Source: Inia geoffrensis
Lineage: Eukaryota > Chordata > Mammalia > Artiodactyla > Iniidae
Direction of reading: 5' to 3'
Assembly: GCA_036417435.1 (NCBI GenBank)
Contig: CM070903.1
Coordinates: 53,978,001 to 54,042,000, forward strand
DNA: 64,000 nucleotides
Shown here: one piece after another, positions 47,592 through 59,757 of the stretch
Position numbering within the stretch: position 1 is the stretch's first letter
How the letters are laid out: each line of letters opens with the position of its first letter
Program-made: the position numbers and the translations under genes
The notes under the pieces: generated by a model
What the model was told of the DNA's origin: nothing
Databases searched by the model: none
Seen by the model: only the letters and a program-made list of their open reading frames with translations

Positions 47592-48039
47592 AAATAGCAA
47601 AGCCCCAACCCTTCCTGCCACTTCCATTTTCTCAGAGGCAAATTTTTTCAACTGTTTTAGCTTCTTAGTTAGCTGTTATTTTTGATAATTTCCCTCCACT
47701 TGTGTAAGTAAAATAATAATATTGCTCTTTCTTGATCTTTCACTTTTAGATTGTATCTATTTACTTCCTACAATGGAAAATAAGGATTTAGCTCTCTTCA
47801 ACTAGGCCCCAGAAGTAAATACACATACTTCCCATGTTCTTTAGTTTCCCACTAAAATTACTGCATAATTTTTATTAAAAATTTTTAGGGAACTTTATTA
47901 TGTTTACGCAAGAACTATTCACAGAGAAGCTATGTATAAGCCATGACTACTTTTACTTCTTTAAGTGATTTTTTGTTTCCTCTATAGCTAATAATTGTTT
48001 TATTTTGTTGGCTTTATTTTCTATGTACTAATCACTGAA
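47592..48039. other. Unassigned DNA
   Basis: No gene or nameable repeat was seen. Confidence 0.5.
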
Positions 48040-48930
48040 AAATGCCCAAACTCTCCCAGTTACATCAGATATTCTATCATTTTAATTTTGTTAGAGATAA
48101 TCTTCCTGGAACCTTCTGAGCTGCTCTATTCTTGCTCTTGCCAGCCAATGATTTGCTACATTCCTGTTATATTCCATCATCTCCATCCCGGAGATATTCT
48201 TTGCCTCTTTCTTAAAGGAAAGAAAATCCCATTTTCTGGATTCCCTGTCTTTCTTTTGCTTCGTTACTCCCTCATTTTAGTACAGCATTCCTGCAAAAGT
48301 TTCCTCAGGAAGGACACATGGGAGGTAAACTTTTTTAAGCCCTTGAATATCTGAAAATGTCTATCCTTACCCTTGATTTGTTAGTTTGTCTACAAATAGA
48401 AAACCAGAGTCAATATCTTTTTACTTCAGAGTTCCAAAGTTATATCTTCATTATCTCTCAGTTTCCAGCACTGCTCGAGAAGTCCCAAACCATCCAGTTT
48501 TCTGATCCTTTGTTTGTGACCTATTTTATCTTTCTGGAAGCTTTAGAATCTTCTATTTAACCTATAGTCTGAATTTCCACTCTGAAGTGCTCTAGAGTAG
48601 ATCCATTGTATCTACTCAGTGGGCACTCAGTAGACACTTTCAAGAAATTTTCTTGATTGTTTATTTACTGATTTCCTGAGTCTGATTCCTCTGTTCTTTC
48701 TTCATTGGAACTTCTATCATTCAGCTGTTCTTCCTTTTGGACTGGTTTATTAATTTTCTATTTTTTTTTTTTTTTTTCATTTAACTCTCATCTTTTTGTT
48801 GCTTTGCTCTACTCTCTGGGAGATTTCCTTGATTTTATTTTCTAACTGTTGTAATGAGATTTTCTTTTTTTGCTATATTTTTAATTTTTAAACGTTTTTC
48901 TTATTCTCTGAACATATTATATAAAAACTA
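48040..48930 (-). mobile_element. HAL1 (half-L1) fossil, antisense
   Basis: Read on the minus strand, it follows the same HAL1 order as the copy at 42775-44200. First come coiled-coil coding words (AAATCTCCCAGAGAGTAGAG near 48820), then AAGAAAATTTCTTGAAAGTG near 48650. AAAGCTTCCAGAAAGATAAA follows near 48540, then ATCAAGGGTAAGGATAG near 48375, and the downstream part reaches about 48060. The match is diverged but the order is convincing. It may extend right of 48930. Confidence 0.6.
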
Positions 48931-50469
48931 TTATATATTAAGTATATTCATATATAAATGTATACAAGATATGTAAAGGAAACATGTATATATATTCAAC
49001 ACATATATATATTTCTATTTTTGTGTCATGAATGCAATGTCTTTTTATTTTTCTATTATTAGTAGTACATATATATTTGAACTTTTCCTCTCCTTACATA
49101 ATCTGTTTCCTTTTAGTGCTTTTTTTTCTGTTTGTATACTTGTGTCTTTTGATTCTATCATTCATGTTACACACTTGAATGAAGTGTCCACTGATCCTTT
49201 ACTGTCTATTCATGTATTAAGTGGATTACAAAAAATTGCTTAGAAGCTACAGGTTTGTTGAATTTAGGCTTCACTGTACTGATTTGATTGTAATCTTTCA
49301 CTGGAAAATAGTAGTATCTTTTCTTTAGCTCTGGTCATTACTTAGAGAAGAATAGTTTTGCCTAAAGTTCTAAGTCTGGCTGCCAGTCTTCTGGAAATTG
49401 AATGGGAAAAGACATATGGTCAGTTTCAATGTTGCATATATACTCCTGGGCTGCCACTATTTTGGGAACAGTACCCTTCACACCTCAGTACTTGGCCTCC
49501 TGAGGCAATCAGGAACTTCCATTTTACTGCCACCAGAGAATAAGCCTCCAGTCTTTCACTGAGGTGCTGGATGGGATCTGGACTTCTAACTGCTTTTCAC
49601 ACAAGAAATTTATCAAGTTCCCATTTGTTTTAGCCATGCCTGTACCCTCACCTTCAGATATTCATGCCATTGTCATTTCTCAGCCTTTTATGATATGAAT
49701 TCTGATGTACAATTAGATCATTTCTTGGATTTCCCCACTGCTTGGTTAGGTTTCAGCATATTTGGGCCTTCTAAGTCAGTTACTATTTATACTTGTACAT
49801 TCTGCATTGCAAAAAGCTATTCCTAATCTGCTTTGTTTTATCCATTTTATCTTTTTGAGTTTACATTTTAGAATCTCTTTACTGTTATTTTCTAATTTTG
49901 GAAAGAACAGAAGTAAATATATATGGACAGTCCATCCTGTTTAACTGGAAGATGGAGCATTATATTTTTATTTCAATATAACTATATTATATATATATAA
50001 CTATATTATAATTTTATATAATATATATAAAACTATATTATATATATATAGTTATATGTAATATTTGTAAAACTTAAATTACCACTGTTGAAACTTCAGG
50101 TTCTATAAAACAGAGTATAGAAACTATAACATTTTTGTATAAGAAACACACATACATCTATACTTGATTTATAAAATAGTCTATAGTAAGAAATTGATAA
50201 ACAGGCCCATCAGTGGCTTCCTATGTATTGACAAATTTTTTTAAAAGTGAGAACTTGTGAGGATCTTTAGGGGAAAAGAGATGTTTAAAAGAAATATTTA
50301 AGAAGTCTGTGTGATGTAATATGCTTTCCCATTTCCAACAAAATCTACATCATCCAAACATATTTATGGGTTAGATTTAATATTTTTACTTAAGCAACGA
50401 GAGGAATTATATTCAATGCTAGAACATACCAATTATAGCCATAGTGCACTATTTTGAAAAATATGTCAG
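48931..50469. other. Unassigned AT-rich DNA
   Basis: No gene was seen. It includes TA-rich low-complexity stretches at about 48895-49020 and 49970-50060. Part of 49020-49680 could be the 5' UTR of the antisense HAL1, which I cannot show. Confidence 0.45.
49970..50062. repeat. AT-rich imperfect palindrome
   Basis: Nearly pure A/T. ATATAACTATATTATATATA at about 49976 is mirrored by TATATATATAGTTATAT at 50041-50057 on the other strand, with a centre near 50015. Confidence 0.75.
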
Positions 50470-50590
50470 TTTATCCCCAGTCTCAGTTTCCTCATATGTA
50501 AAATGAGGATGATACCCTCACTGAATTGTTTAAAGGATTAGAAATAAAAACTAAATATATACCAGGAAAGCACTAGGAACAGGAAAACTT
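50470..50590 (+). repeat. MIR SINE fragment
   Basis: It contains CAGTCTCAGTTTCCTCATAT, then GTAAAATGAGGATGATACCC, then a 'tgtttaaaggattagaa' segment and 'aggaaagcactaggaacagg', in MIR order. Confidence 0.7.
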
Positions 50591-51018
50591 CTACCTGTTG
50601 TTAACATGTGCAAATTCAAAAACATGTATACGTTTACTTTATTCACTGTCTTCCCTCTTGTTTTGCCAAGACTCTAATTCTGGCAAGGTATACTGAGTCT
50701 TAAGGAGAAGCCCTCTATTCTAACTGCAGTCTATTTCATTGCCATCTTCTTGCCAGGAATAACCAAAAGAAGGACTCATTTTCAGAGTGCTTCATTAGTA
50801 AGAAGTGGACTAATGTTTAAATCTGTGTGTTTAAATTAATGTGTGTCTGTAGCATTTCAGATAGTGATTGAAAGACAGTATGCTCTCCACAAATATTTAC
50901 TGAGTGAATGGGTGAACCAAAAATATTGCTAAAATTAAACTACTGTTTTTTCTAGTTATCATTCTTTAGTTTATCATTCTTTCCTAACTTATCTTTAGAT
51001 ATATAGCTTATATTAAGG

Positions 51019-51336
51019 CAGGGGTGACAAATGTTTCCTTTAAAAGTTAAGATGATAAATATTTTAAGCTTTGTAGGTCATATGGTCTCTGTTAAAGCTA
51101 CTAAACTCTGCCATTGTAAATGAAAGCAGCCACGGAAAGGACATGACTGTGTACCAATAAAACTTTAATTGTAAACACTAAATTCAAAGTTTGTATAATT
51201 TTCATTTGCCATAAAATATTATTCTTCTTTTGATGTTTTCAATAATTTAAAAATTTAAAAATCATTTTTAGCTCACAAACTGTTCAAAAGCAGGAGGCTG
51301 GCCAGATTTGCTAAACAGATTAGTTTGCCACCTCTT
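51019..51336. repeat. hAT-Charlie-type MITE with 8-bp duplication
   Basis: Same family as 40540-40746 but longer. Its ends are CAGGGGTGACAAATG and GTTTGCCACCTCTT. Flanking 8-mers TATTAAGG (51011-51018) and TACTAAGG (51337-51344) differ at one base, and 8 bp is the duplication length expected for hAT. Confidence 0.75.
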
Positions 51337-51344
51337 TACTAAGG

Positions 51345-53569
51345 GATGGTTCTTTGTTTAAAAACAGAGAGAAAATCAGATGAGTAATTTCCTCTAGTTG
51401 TAAGCACAGCCTTACAGCAAATACAAGATATTTTTATTAAAAGTTTCTGTTGGATTTCTTTTCACACCATTTTCCATAAGACTAGCATGGTAATTTTGAA
51501 ATCCAGTTTGCTCAGGTATATGGTTTTCATGTCACGACAATAATGTTTATCAGAACATTTTATTCAGCTTTCAAAGTTCTGACTGGTTTCAGAAAACAAA
51601 CGGAACAAGCCATTATTATTTCAATTCTTTCACCTTACTCAAAACCTTAATCATAACTGACTCCTCCCTCTCCTTGCATCTCCCCCATCCCTCAAAGCCA
51701 ATCAATTCCCAAATCTTGTCAGCTTTTCTTTTTCTCCAGTTCAATATGTCTTCTTTTCTGTCCCCATTCTCAGCCTAGTTCAGGACCTCATCAATGGTTA
51801 TATTTTGTGAAATAAACACTTTATATACTCTATTTCTCTTCTGTCAATCACCTGTCACCATAATCCTCTGAACTGTAAAGATGATACAAATAGGGAGTCT
51901 CATTAGAAAAACTGCCCCATGTTTTTTTACTTATAAGGACAGGCATAGGGCATTTGTCAAAATTATAAGATAACTAGCCTAGAAATAAATACAAAGAAAA
52001 TAGTTTTCAGTGCCATAGGTCATGACAGAAAACAAATTGCATGGCTAGGTTGCATTTAACCCGAACCACTTATTCACAGAATTTGCAACTGAGCAATTGA
52101 AAAACAGAAGATAAATATGGCAGGCAAAAAATGACTAACTTCAGGGATCAGAAAGAATCCTTTAATCATCTCTCTCTTCTTTTTTGGACTTAACCACATG
52201 AATTTCTTTATGTGAAAGTCTTTGATTGGATTCTGAATATCAGACATTTGATATTCAGGCACCAGGATATAACTTCTGAAGTTTCTGTCACTGAGATTTT
52301 ATGAGCTTCACCCAAATTAGTAAATATTATTAGATATTAATTAATGGGCAACCAGCAACTTTTCCAGGTCCCATTCTAGAACACCACATTTTCAATTTTT
52401 TGTTTGGAACCAGAAATGTAAACCTCCTAATGAGCACCTGTTAGATCTAAGGAGTAAAAGACACAGGAGGCTGACAAGTGACTCTGATACAATGAACTTT
52501 TAAAACAGTCCAGACATGCTGTGTGCCCCAGATACCTCCTCTCTAGCCTATAAGAGCAAGTTAAATATTCAAGGCAGTTGACCGCAATTTGAATTTTCCC
52601 TGTCCCCAAACAATAGCTGGTTTGATCTTTCCTTGACAAGGCTCTAAACCCAAGAATTCTCCACTGCCAAACTTGATTCTCATCTCTGCACCTTCTAGAC
52701 TTTGTATTGGTAGATGATCTTTCCTGTTTGGGGACCTTGACTTTATACAGTGGATTGTTGTTTGGTTTTCTCTTTTGCCTCTAGAAAAAAAGTTTCTGCT
52801 CCAGAGCCAGCCCAAATAGTTCAGTCTTCCCCACTTCTTTTTTTTTTTTTTGCCACTTTAAGCCCATATTTACAATTCTTAATCACTCCCTAAAAACCCA
52901 AGTAAAGAGACATCCTACCATAGAAAGAAAAGTTTGCCAGGAGCACGTTGGATTTTAATCATTACCCATTTGCTTGATAATTGCCAAGTGAGAAGAAGCC
53001 AAGAGGGAAAGCTGGAAATCTGTCTGGTACTATTAATTATTTTGATGGTATGAATAAAGCCTTGGGAAGCTTATTTATAAAATTCCCCGATGACTCTATT
53101 CCAGATGATCTAACATGAAAGATGACATACATTCAAAATAAATGGATGTCTAAGAATAATAGGTATAAGGGTTATTTTTATTTCCTTGCCCTGGATTTTT
53201 AATATTTTCTATATGTATTATTTTTAATAAGAAAAATTATTTTAAAATATGCAAAAAGGGTCAGACAGGTTTGAATATCGAGCTAAACACAAGAAGATGA
53301 TATGCAAAAGGAAGATATAAAAAGTACTACATTTGTGTTTTATTTTTAAAAATCTGTTATAAAACTACAAAATGGTGGAGACATAGCTTGTCAGCTGTAA
53401 AGAACAGACTTATCAGCTGTCAGTATGTGGGAAAAAATCTGGATCTTAAAGGGGTACAAGCTAACTTGATAACAACAGAAAACTACTGATCACAGGCCGA
53501 ATTAATAGAAATATAGTGTTCAAATAAAAGGAATAAGACTGTTAATGAAAGAAGCACTCAAACATTTCT
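51345..53569. other. Unassigned DNA
   Basis: No gene was seen. The minus-strand frames at 52427-52815 have no family resemblance. A T run occurs at 52838-52850. Confidence 0.5.
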
Positions 53570-53804
53570 ATGCTAAGACATATTTGAATATGAATAAAGT
53601 CTGAACTTCATTCAGGATAAGAAAAATTCAAATTAAGCTTACTTCAAAATATATTTCACCTTTCAGATGACCAAGATCAAAAAGTCTGATATCATAATGT
53701 ATCAGTGAGGGAATGGTGGAGACACTCATATATTTTTTATGGGTTTAAATTTGTAATACTTTTACAGATAACAATTTGGCATCTTTCAAATTTATAAAAT
53801 ACAT
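53570..53804 (+). mobile_element. Old L1M fragment, sense, left part
   Basis: Diverged ORF2 C-terminal sequence, including ATTCAAATTAAGCTTACTTC, then TTTCACCTTTCAGATGACC, then AACAATTTGGCATCTTTCAA. It continues at 54215 after an LTR-like insert. Confidence 0.55.
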
Positions 53805-54214
53805 CCACGCATTGTGGTGAACTGTGCTGGTATTCTAATTATTTGCTTGTCCTTCCTATGAGGAAAGAAATGTACATCCATATCCTACTGATGTCTGGCT
53901 TGACCACATGACCTTCTCTGGCCACTGAACTATAAGCAGAAGTGACAGGTACTATTTTCAAGCAGAAGCTTTAAGAACTATCATACAGTTAACCACGTCC
54001 TCTTTTCCTTCTACCAAAAACCTAGTTTGCTCTAGAAAGGGATTGCTCCTTTAGCGTAGGTCCTAGAATGAGGATGATGTAGAAAAGAGACAAAGAATCT
54101 TATAATAGAGATGTAACATAAGTGAGAGATTAGCTTTTAGTTTTGTAAGCTACTAAGGATTTGACACCATTTGCTACTATGACATAATTTAGTCTGAACT
54201 AACTGATACAGTAT
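53805..54214 (+). mobile_element. Probable MLT1-like LTR within an old L1
   Basis: Begins TGTGGTGAACTGTGCTGG and ends CTGAACTAACTGATACA. Internal phrases such as TGACCACATGACCTTCTCTG and AAGCAGAAGTGACAGG resemble a MaLR-type LTR. It separates two halves of the same L1. No target duplication was found. Confidence 0.45.
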
Positions 54215-54665
54215 TTTACTCAGCGGTTCTACTTCTTAGAATTTATTCTATACCTATACTCATGAGTGTATAAAATGATAGGTAGGTAGGTAGATAATCT
54301 GTTACTGTTATTATGCTAATAAATGATTAAGAATCTAAATGTTCATCAACAGGGAAATGTCTAAATAAAATATTATGCCATCATACAAAAATACTATGAA
54401 GCTGAAAAAAAAGGATGAGGAAATTTTTATTAAGAAGATGGTCTGATCTCACATGTATATTTACAGTTATGTAATTAAGAAGGCAAAAGGAAAACAGACT
54501 ATCTCTGAAAGCAGATATGACTTGACCCTGTTTAGGAAAACTGGATGAATGACAGATGAATAAGTGTGGAAGGCTTTTTAAAAAATTGCATCCTCTTTCG
54601 TACATTTTTAATTTTGAATGGTTGTGAACGTATTATACATTCAAAGGAAAAATAAAATAGTAAAT
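54215..54665 (+). mobile_element. Old L1M fragment, sense, right part with 3' end
   Basis: Continues ORF2 (CAGCGGTTCTACTTCTTAGA, then AATGTTCATCAACAGGGAAA) into a 3' UTR ending TTTTGAATGGTTGTGAACGT, with an A-rich tail near 54645-54660. The order with 53570-53804 supports one split element. Confidence 0.6.
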
Positions 54666-54868
54666 AATGAAAAAGAGGATGCAGAAGTTGAATAGGTCAT
54701 ATCTGGATTGTGGAATCCTAATTGCTCCAATAATTCTATACTATAATCAATCCGGTCTCTTTCCCTTTGTTTAACCTTTCCGTTGAAACTGCTAAATAGC
54801 TCTAATCATTTTTTTTATGTCCAGCTCAATTCCATGACATTATGCAGCTTTGTCTTACCAGCGTACTC
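54666..54868. other. Unassigned DNA
   Basis: No gene or nameable repeat was seen. Confidence 0.5.
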
Positions 54869-55088
54869 TTTTATTTTTAATTTTTTAATTTTATTTTTGC
54901 GGTACGCAGGCCTCTCACTGTTGTGGCCTCTCCCGCTGCGGAGCACAGGCTCCGGACGCACAGGCTCAGCAGCCATGGCTCACAGGCCTAGCCGCTCCGC
55001 AGCATGTAGGATCCTCCTGGACCGGGGCACGAACCCGTGTCCCCTGCATCGACAGGCGGACTCTCAACCACTGCGCCACCAGGGAAGC
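54869..55088 (-). mobile_element. CHR-2-type tRNA-derived SINE
   Basis: Minus-strand copy with head at 55088. The T/A-rich tail at 54869-54898 is interrupted by A's. No clear target duplication was found, suggesting decay of the flanks. Confidence 0.9.
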
Positions 55089-55089
55089 C

Positions 55090-55522
55090 ATGGTCTTCTA
55101 TATTATAGTAAACATGGTGCCCTGCCTAGAACTACTGGGTTGGTGCACCCATACTGAGCAGTTACTATGGGTGTTGACTGGTAATGACTCATCTACATAT
55201 TTCTCTGGAGAATTATCTTTGGCCAACAGGAGCCATCTAACCCTGGGACTCCTGGGAGGTTACATCACCCTTCCCAGTGGAGGCTCTCAGCCAGAATTGA
55301 CTGATAAGTGTAAAAAAATGCTCAGCTCTTATACATCAAGATGGAACAACTTTGTGATGCCATTTGTGCTCCAGAGTTACACATGGAATCAAGTGCTAAA
55401 ATCGCATATTAATTTAGCTTCTTCTCCTGCCGTATCCTAATTACTTCCTCATAGGTTGCTCCTGATAACTTTCATTGGGATGGCCCATAGGACACTATAT
55501 TTAACAAGATAATAAGAAAGAC

Positions 55523-55524
<2 letters not shown>
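55090..55524. other. Unassigned DNA
   Basis: No gene or nameable repeat. The 116-codon frame 55090-55440 has no family resemblance. Confidence 0.5.

Positions 55525-55557
<33 letters not shown>
55525..55557. repeat. (TG)16 microsatellite
   Basis: Perfect TG run of about 16 units shortly before the L1 at 55612. Confidence 0.95.
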
Positions 55558-55561
<4 letters not shown>

Positions 55562-56095
55562 ATATCTGCATCATGGAGAAGGTCAGTGGTGGCTGTCATG
55601 CTATTACAGATCTAAGTTATAGTTAAAAACTTCCCTAATATGGCAAAGGAAATAGTCAAGTCCAGGAAGTGCAGAGAGTCTGATACAGGATAAATGCAAG
55701 GAAAAATACGACAAGACATGTATTAATCAAACTATCAAAAATTTAATACAAAGAAAAATTATTAAAAGCAGCAAGGGAAAAGCAACAAATAACATACAAG
55801 GGAATCCCAATAGGGTTAACAGCTGATCTTTCACCAGAAACTCTACAAGCCAGAAGGGAGTGGCAGGACATATTTAAAGTGATGAAAGGGAAAAAACTAC
55901 AAACAAGATTACTCTACCCAGCAAGGATCTCATTCAGATTCAATGGAGAAATTAAAACCTTTACAGACAAACAAAAGCTAAGAGGATTCAGCACCACCAA
56001 ACCAGCTTTACAAAAAATGCTAAAGGAACTTCTCTAGTCAGGAAATACAAGAGAAGGAAAAGACCTACAATAACAAATCCAAAACAATTAAGAAA

Positions 56096-59000
56096 ATGGT
56101 AATAGGAAAACACATATTGATAATTACCTTAAATATAAATGGATTAAATGCTCCAACCAAAAGACACAGACTGGATGAATGGACACAAAAACAAGACCTG
56201 TATATATGCTCTCTACAAGAGACCCATTTCAGACCTAGCGACACGTATAGATTGAAAGTGAGGGGATGGAAAAAGGTATTCCGTGCAAGTGGAAATCAAA
56301 GGAAAGCTGGAGTAGCAATTCTCATATCAGACAAATATATTTTAAAATAAAGACTATTACAAGAAACAAAGAAGGACACTACATAATGATCAAGGGATCA
56401 ATCCAAGAATATATAACAACTGTAAATACTTACACTGCCAAAAAAGGAGCACCTCAATACATAAGGCAAATGCTAACAGCTATAAAAGAGGAAATGGACA
56501 GTAACACAATAATAGTAGGGGACTTTAACACTCTACTTTCACCAATGGACATATCAATCAAAATGAAAACAAATAAGGAAACACAAGCTTTAAATGACAC
56601 ATTAAACAAGATGAACTTAAATGATATTTATAGGACATTTTATTCAAAAACAACAAAATACACTTTCTTTTCAAGTGCTCACAGAACATTATCCAGGACA
56701 TATCATATCTTGGGTCACAAATCAAGCCATGGTAGAGTTAAGAAAATGAAATCAGATCAAGTATCTTTTCCAAACACAACGCTATGAGACTAGATACCAA
56801 TTACAGGAAAAAAATCTGTAAAAAATACAAATAAATGGAGACTAAATACACTAGTAAATAACCAAGAGATCACTGAAGCAATCAAAGAGGAAAACAAAAA
56901 ATACATGGAAACAAATGACAATGAAAACATGACGACGCCAAACCTATGGGACACAGCAAAAGCAGTTCTAAGAGGGAAGTTTATAGCAATACAATCCTAC
57001 CTCAAGAAAGAAGAAAAATCTCAAATAAACAACCTAAACTTACACCTAAAGCAATTAGAGAAAGAAGAACAAAAAAACTCTAAAGTTAGTAGAAGGAAAG
57101 AAATCATAAAGATCAGATCAGAAATAAATGATGGGCTTCCCTGGTGGCACAGTGGTTGAGAGTCCACCTGCCGATGCAGGGGACGTGGGTTCGTGCCCCG
57201 GTCCGGGAAGATCCCACATGCCGCGGAGCGGCTGGGCCCGTGAGCCATTGCCGCTGAGCCTGCGCGTCCGGAGCCTGTGCTCCGCAACGGGAGAGGCCAC
57301 AGCAGGTAGAGGCCTGCGTACCACAAAAAAAAACCAAAAACAAACAAACACTAGAAATAAATGAAAAGAAAATGAAGGAAACAACAGCAAAGATCAGTAA
57401 AACTAAAAGCTGGTTCTTTCAGAAGATAAACAAAATTGATAAACCATTAGCCAGACTCACCAAGAAAAGGAAGAAGACTCAAATCAATAGAATTAGAAAT
57501 GAAAAAGGAGAAGTAACAACTGACACTGCAGAAATACAAAGGATCATGAGATTACTACAAACAATTATATGCCAATAAAATGGAAACCTGGAAGAAATGG
57601 ACAAATTCTTAGAAAAGTACAAACGTACAAGACGGAACCAGGAAGAAATAGAAAATATTCACAGACCAATCACAAGCAGTGAAATTGAAACTGTAATTAA
57701 AAATCTTCCAACAAACAAAAGCCCAGGACCAGATGGCTTAACAGGTGAATTCTATCAAATATTTAGAGAAGAGCTAACACCTATCCTTCTCAAACTCTTC
57801 CATACTACAGCATAGGGAAGAGCACTTCCAAAATCATTCTAAAAGGCCACCATCACCCTGATACCAAAACCAGACAAAGACGTCAAAAAAAAAAAAAGAA
57901 AACTACAGGCCAATATCACTGTTGAACATACATGTGAAAATCCTCAACAAAATACTAGTAAACAGAATCCAAAGCACATTAAAAGGATCATATGCCATGA
58001 TCAAGTGGGGTTTATCCCAGGAATGCAAGGATTCATCAATATATGCAAATCAATCAATGTGATACACCATATTAACAAACTGAAGGATTAAAACAATATG
58101 ATCATCTTAATAGATTCAGAAAAAGCTTCTGACAAAATTCAACAGCCATTTATGATAAAAACCCTCCAGAAAGTAGGCATAGAGGGAACTTACCTCAAAT
58201 AATAACTGCCATATATGACAAACCCACAGCTAACATCATTCTCAGTGGTGCAAAAATGACCATTTCCTCTAAGATCAGGAACAAGACAAGGCTGCCCACT
58301 CTCACCACTATTGTTCACCATAATTTTGGAAGTTTTAGCCACAGCAATCAGAGAAGAAATAGAAATAAAAGGAATACAAATTGGAAAAGAAGTAAAAGTG
58401 TCACTGTTTGCAGATGACACGATAGTATACAGAGAGAATCCTGAAAATGCTACCAGAAAACTACTAGAGCTAATCAATGAATTTGGTAAAGTAGCAGGAT
58501 ATAAAATTAATGTACAGAAATCTCTTGCATTCTTATAGCTAATGATGAAAAATCTGAAAGAGGAATTAAGGAAACACTCCCATTTACCACTGCAACAAAA
58601 AGAATAAAATTCCTAGGAATAAACCAACCTAGGGAGACAAAAGACCTGTATGCAGAAAACTATAAGACACTGTTGAAAGAAATTAAAGATGATACCAAGA
58701 GATAGAGAGATATACCATGTTCTTGGATTGGAAGAATCAATAGTGTGAAAATGATTATACTACCCAAAGCAATCTACAGCTTCAATGCAATCCATATCAA
58801 ATTACCAATGGCATTTTTTACAGAACTAGAAGAAAAAATTTAAAATTTGTAAGGAGACACAAAAGACCCTGAATAGCCAAAGCAGTCTTGAGGTAAAAAA
58901 AACAGAGCTGGTGGAATCAGACCTACTGGCTTCAGACTATAATACAATGCTAAGGAATCAAGACAGTATGGTACTGGCACAAAAACAGAAATATAGATCA

Positions 59001-59638
59001 ATGGAACAAGATAGAAAGCTCAGAGATAAACCAATGGACATATGGTCACCTTATCTATGATAAATGAAGCAAGAATATACAATGCAGAAAAGACAGTCTC
59101 TTCAATAAGTGGTGCTGGGAAAACTGAACAGCTACATGTAAAAGAATGAAATTAGAACACTCCCTAACACCATATGCAAAAATAAACTCAAAATGGATTA
59201 AGACCTAAATGTAAGGCTGGACACTATTAAACTCTTACAGGAAAACAGAGGCAGAACACTCTATGACATAAATCACAGCAAGATCCTTTTTGACCAACCT
59301 CCTAGAGAAATGGAAATAAAAACAAAAATAAACAAATGGGAGCTAATGAAGCTTAAAAGCTTTAGCACAGCAAAGGAGACCATAAACAAGATGAAAAGAC
59401 AACACTCAGAATGGGAGAAAGTATTTGCAAATGAGGCAACTGACATAGGATTAATCTCCAAAATATACAAGGAGCTCAAGCAGCTGAATACCAAAAAAGC
59501 AAACAACCCAATCCAAATATAGGCAGAAAATCTAAATAGACATTTCTTCAAAGTAGATATACAGATTGCCAACAAACGCATGAAAGGATGCTCAGCATCA
59601 CTAATCATTAGAGAAATGCAAATCAAAACTACAATGAG
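56096..59638 (+). pseudogene. L1 copy A ORF2, broken
   Basis: The endonuclease start, ATG at 56096, is open to 56350, and the next piece at 56266-56787 is in another frame (VGDFNT retained). Reverse-transcriptase pieces include [18 protein letters not shown] at 57597-57815, and a piece at 58311-58538 with FADD encoded at 58407-58418. The C-terminal piece is at 59310-59522. At least three frame changes, many stops and a SINE insertion make it non-functional. Confidence 0.88.
57132..57352 (+). mobile_element. CHR-2-type SINE inside L1 ORF2
   Basis: Complete plus-strand copy from GGGCTTCCCTGG to an A-rich tail. An exact 12-bp duplication, AGAAATAAATGA, lies at 57120-57131 and 57353-57364. CpG sites are largely intact. 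It must be younger than L1 copy A. Confidence 0.94.
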
Positions 59639-59757
59639 GAGGAAACTTAAACAAGCCTCTTAGATAGCCTCATCCACCAGAGGGAAGACAGCAGAAGCAA
59701 GAACTACAATCAGGCAGCCTGTGGAACAAAAAACAAATTCACAGAAAGATAGACAAG

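Larger units (their letters stand above)
55612..59638 (+). mobile_element. Younger L1 copy A, sense, 5'-truncated
   Basis: Starts inside ORF1 (C-terminal part to the stop at 56036). ORF2 begins at 56096 and runs, broken, to 59638, where the next L1 starts. A SINE interrupts it at 57132-57352. ORF2's last part and the 3' UTR are not in the window. If copy B is nested in it, the missing end should lie beyond 64000. Confidence 0.88.

Noticed and set aside
52561..52815. Splice-acceptor-like polypyrimidine tract ending in CTCTAG near 52783, and nearby minus-strand frames
   Set aside because: Single motif with no donor, no open exon and no homology.
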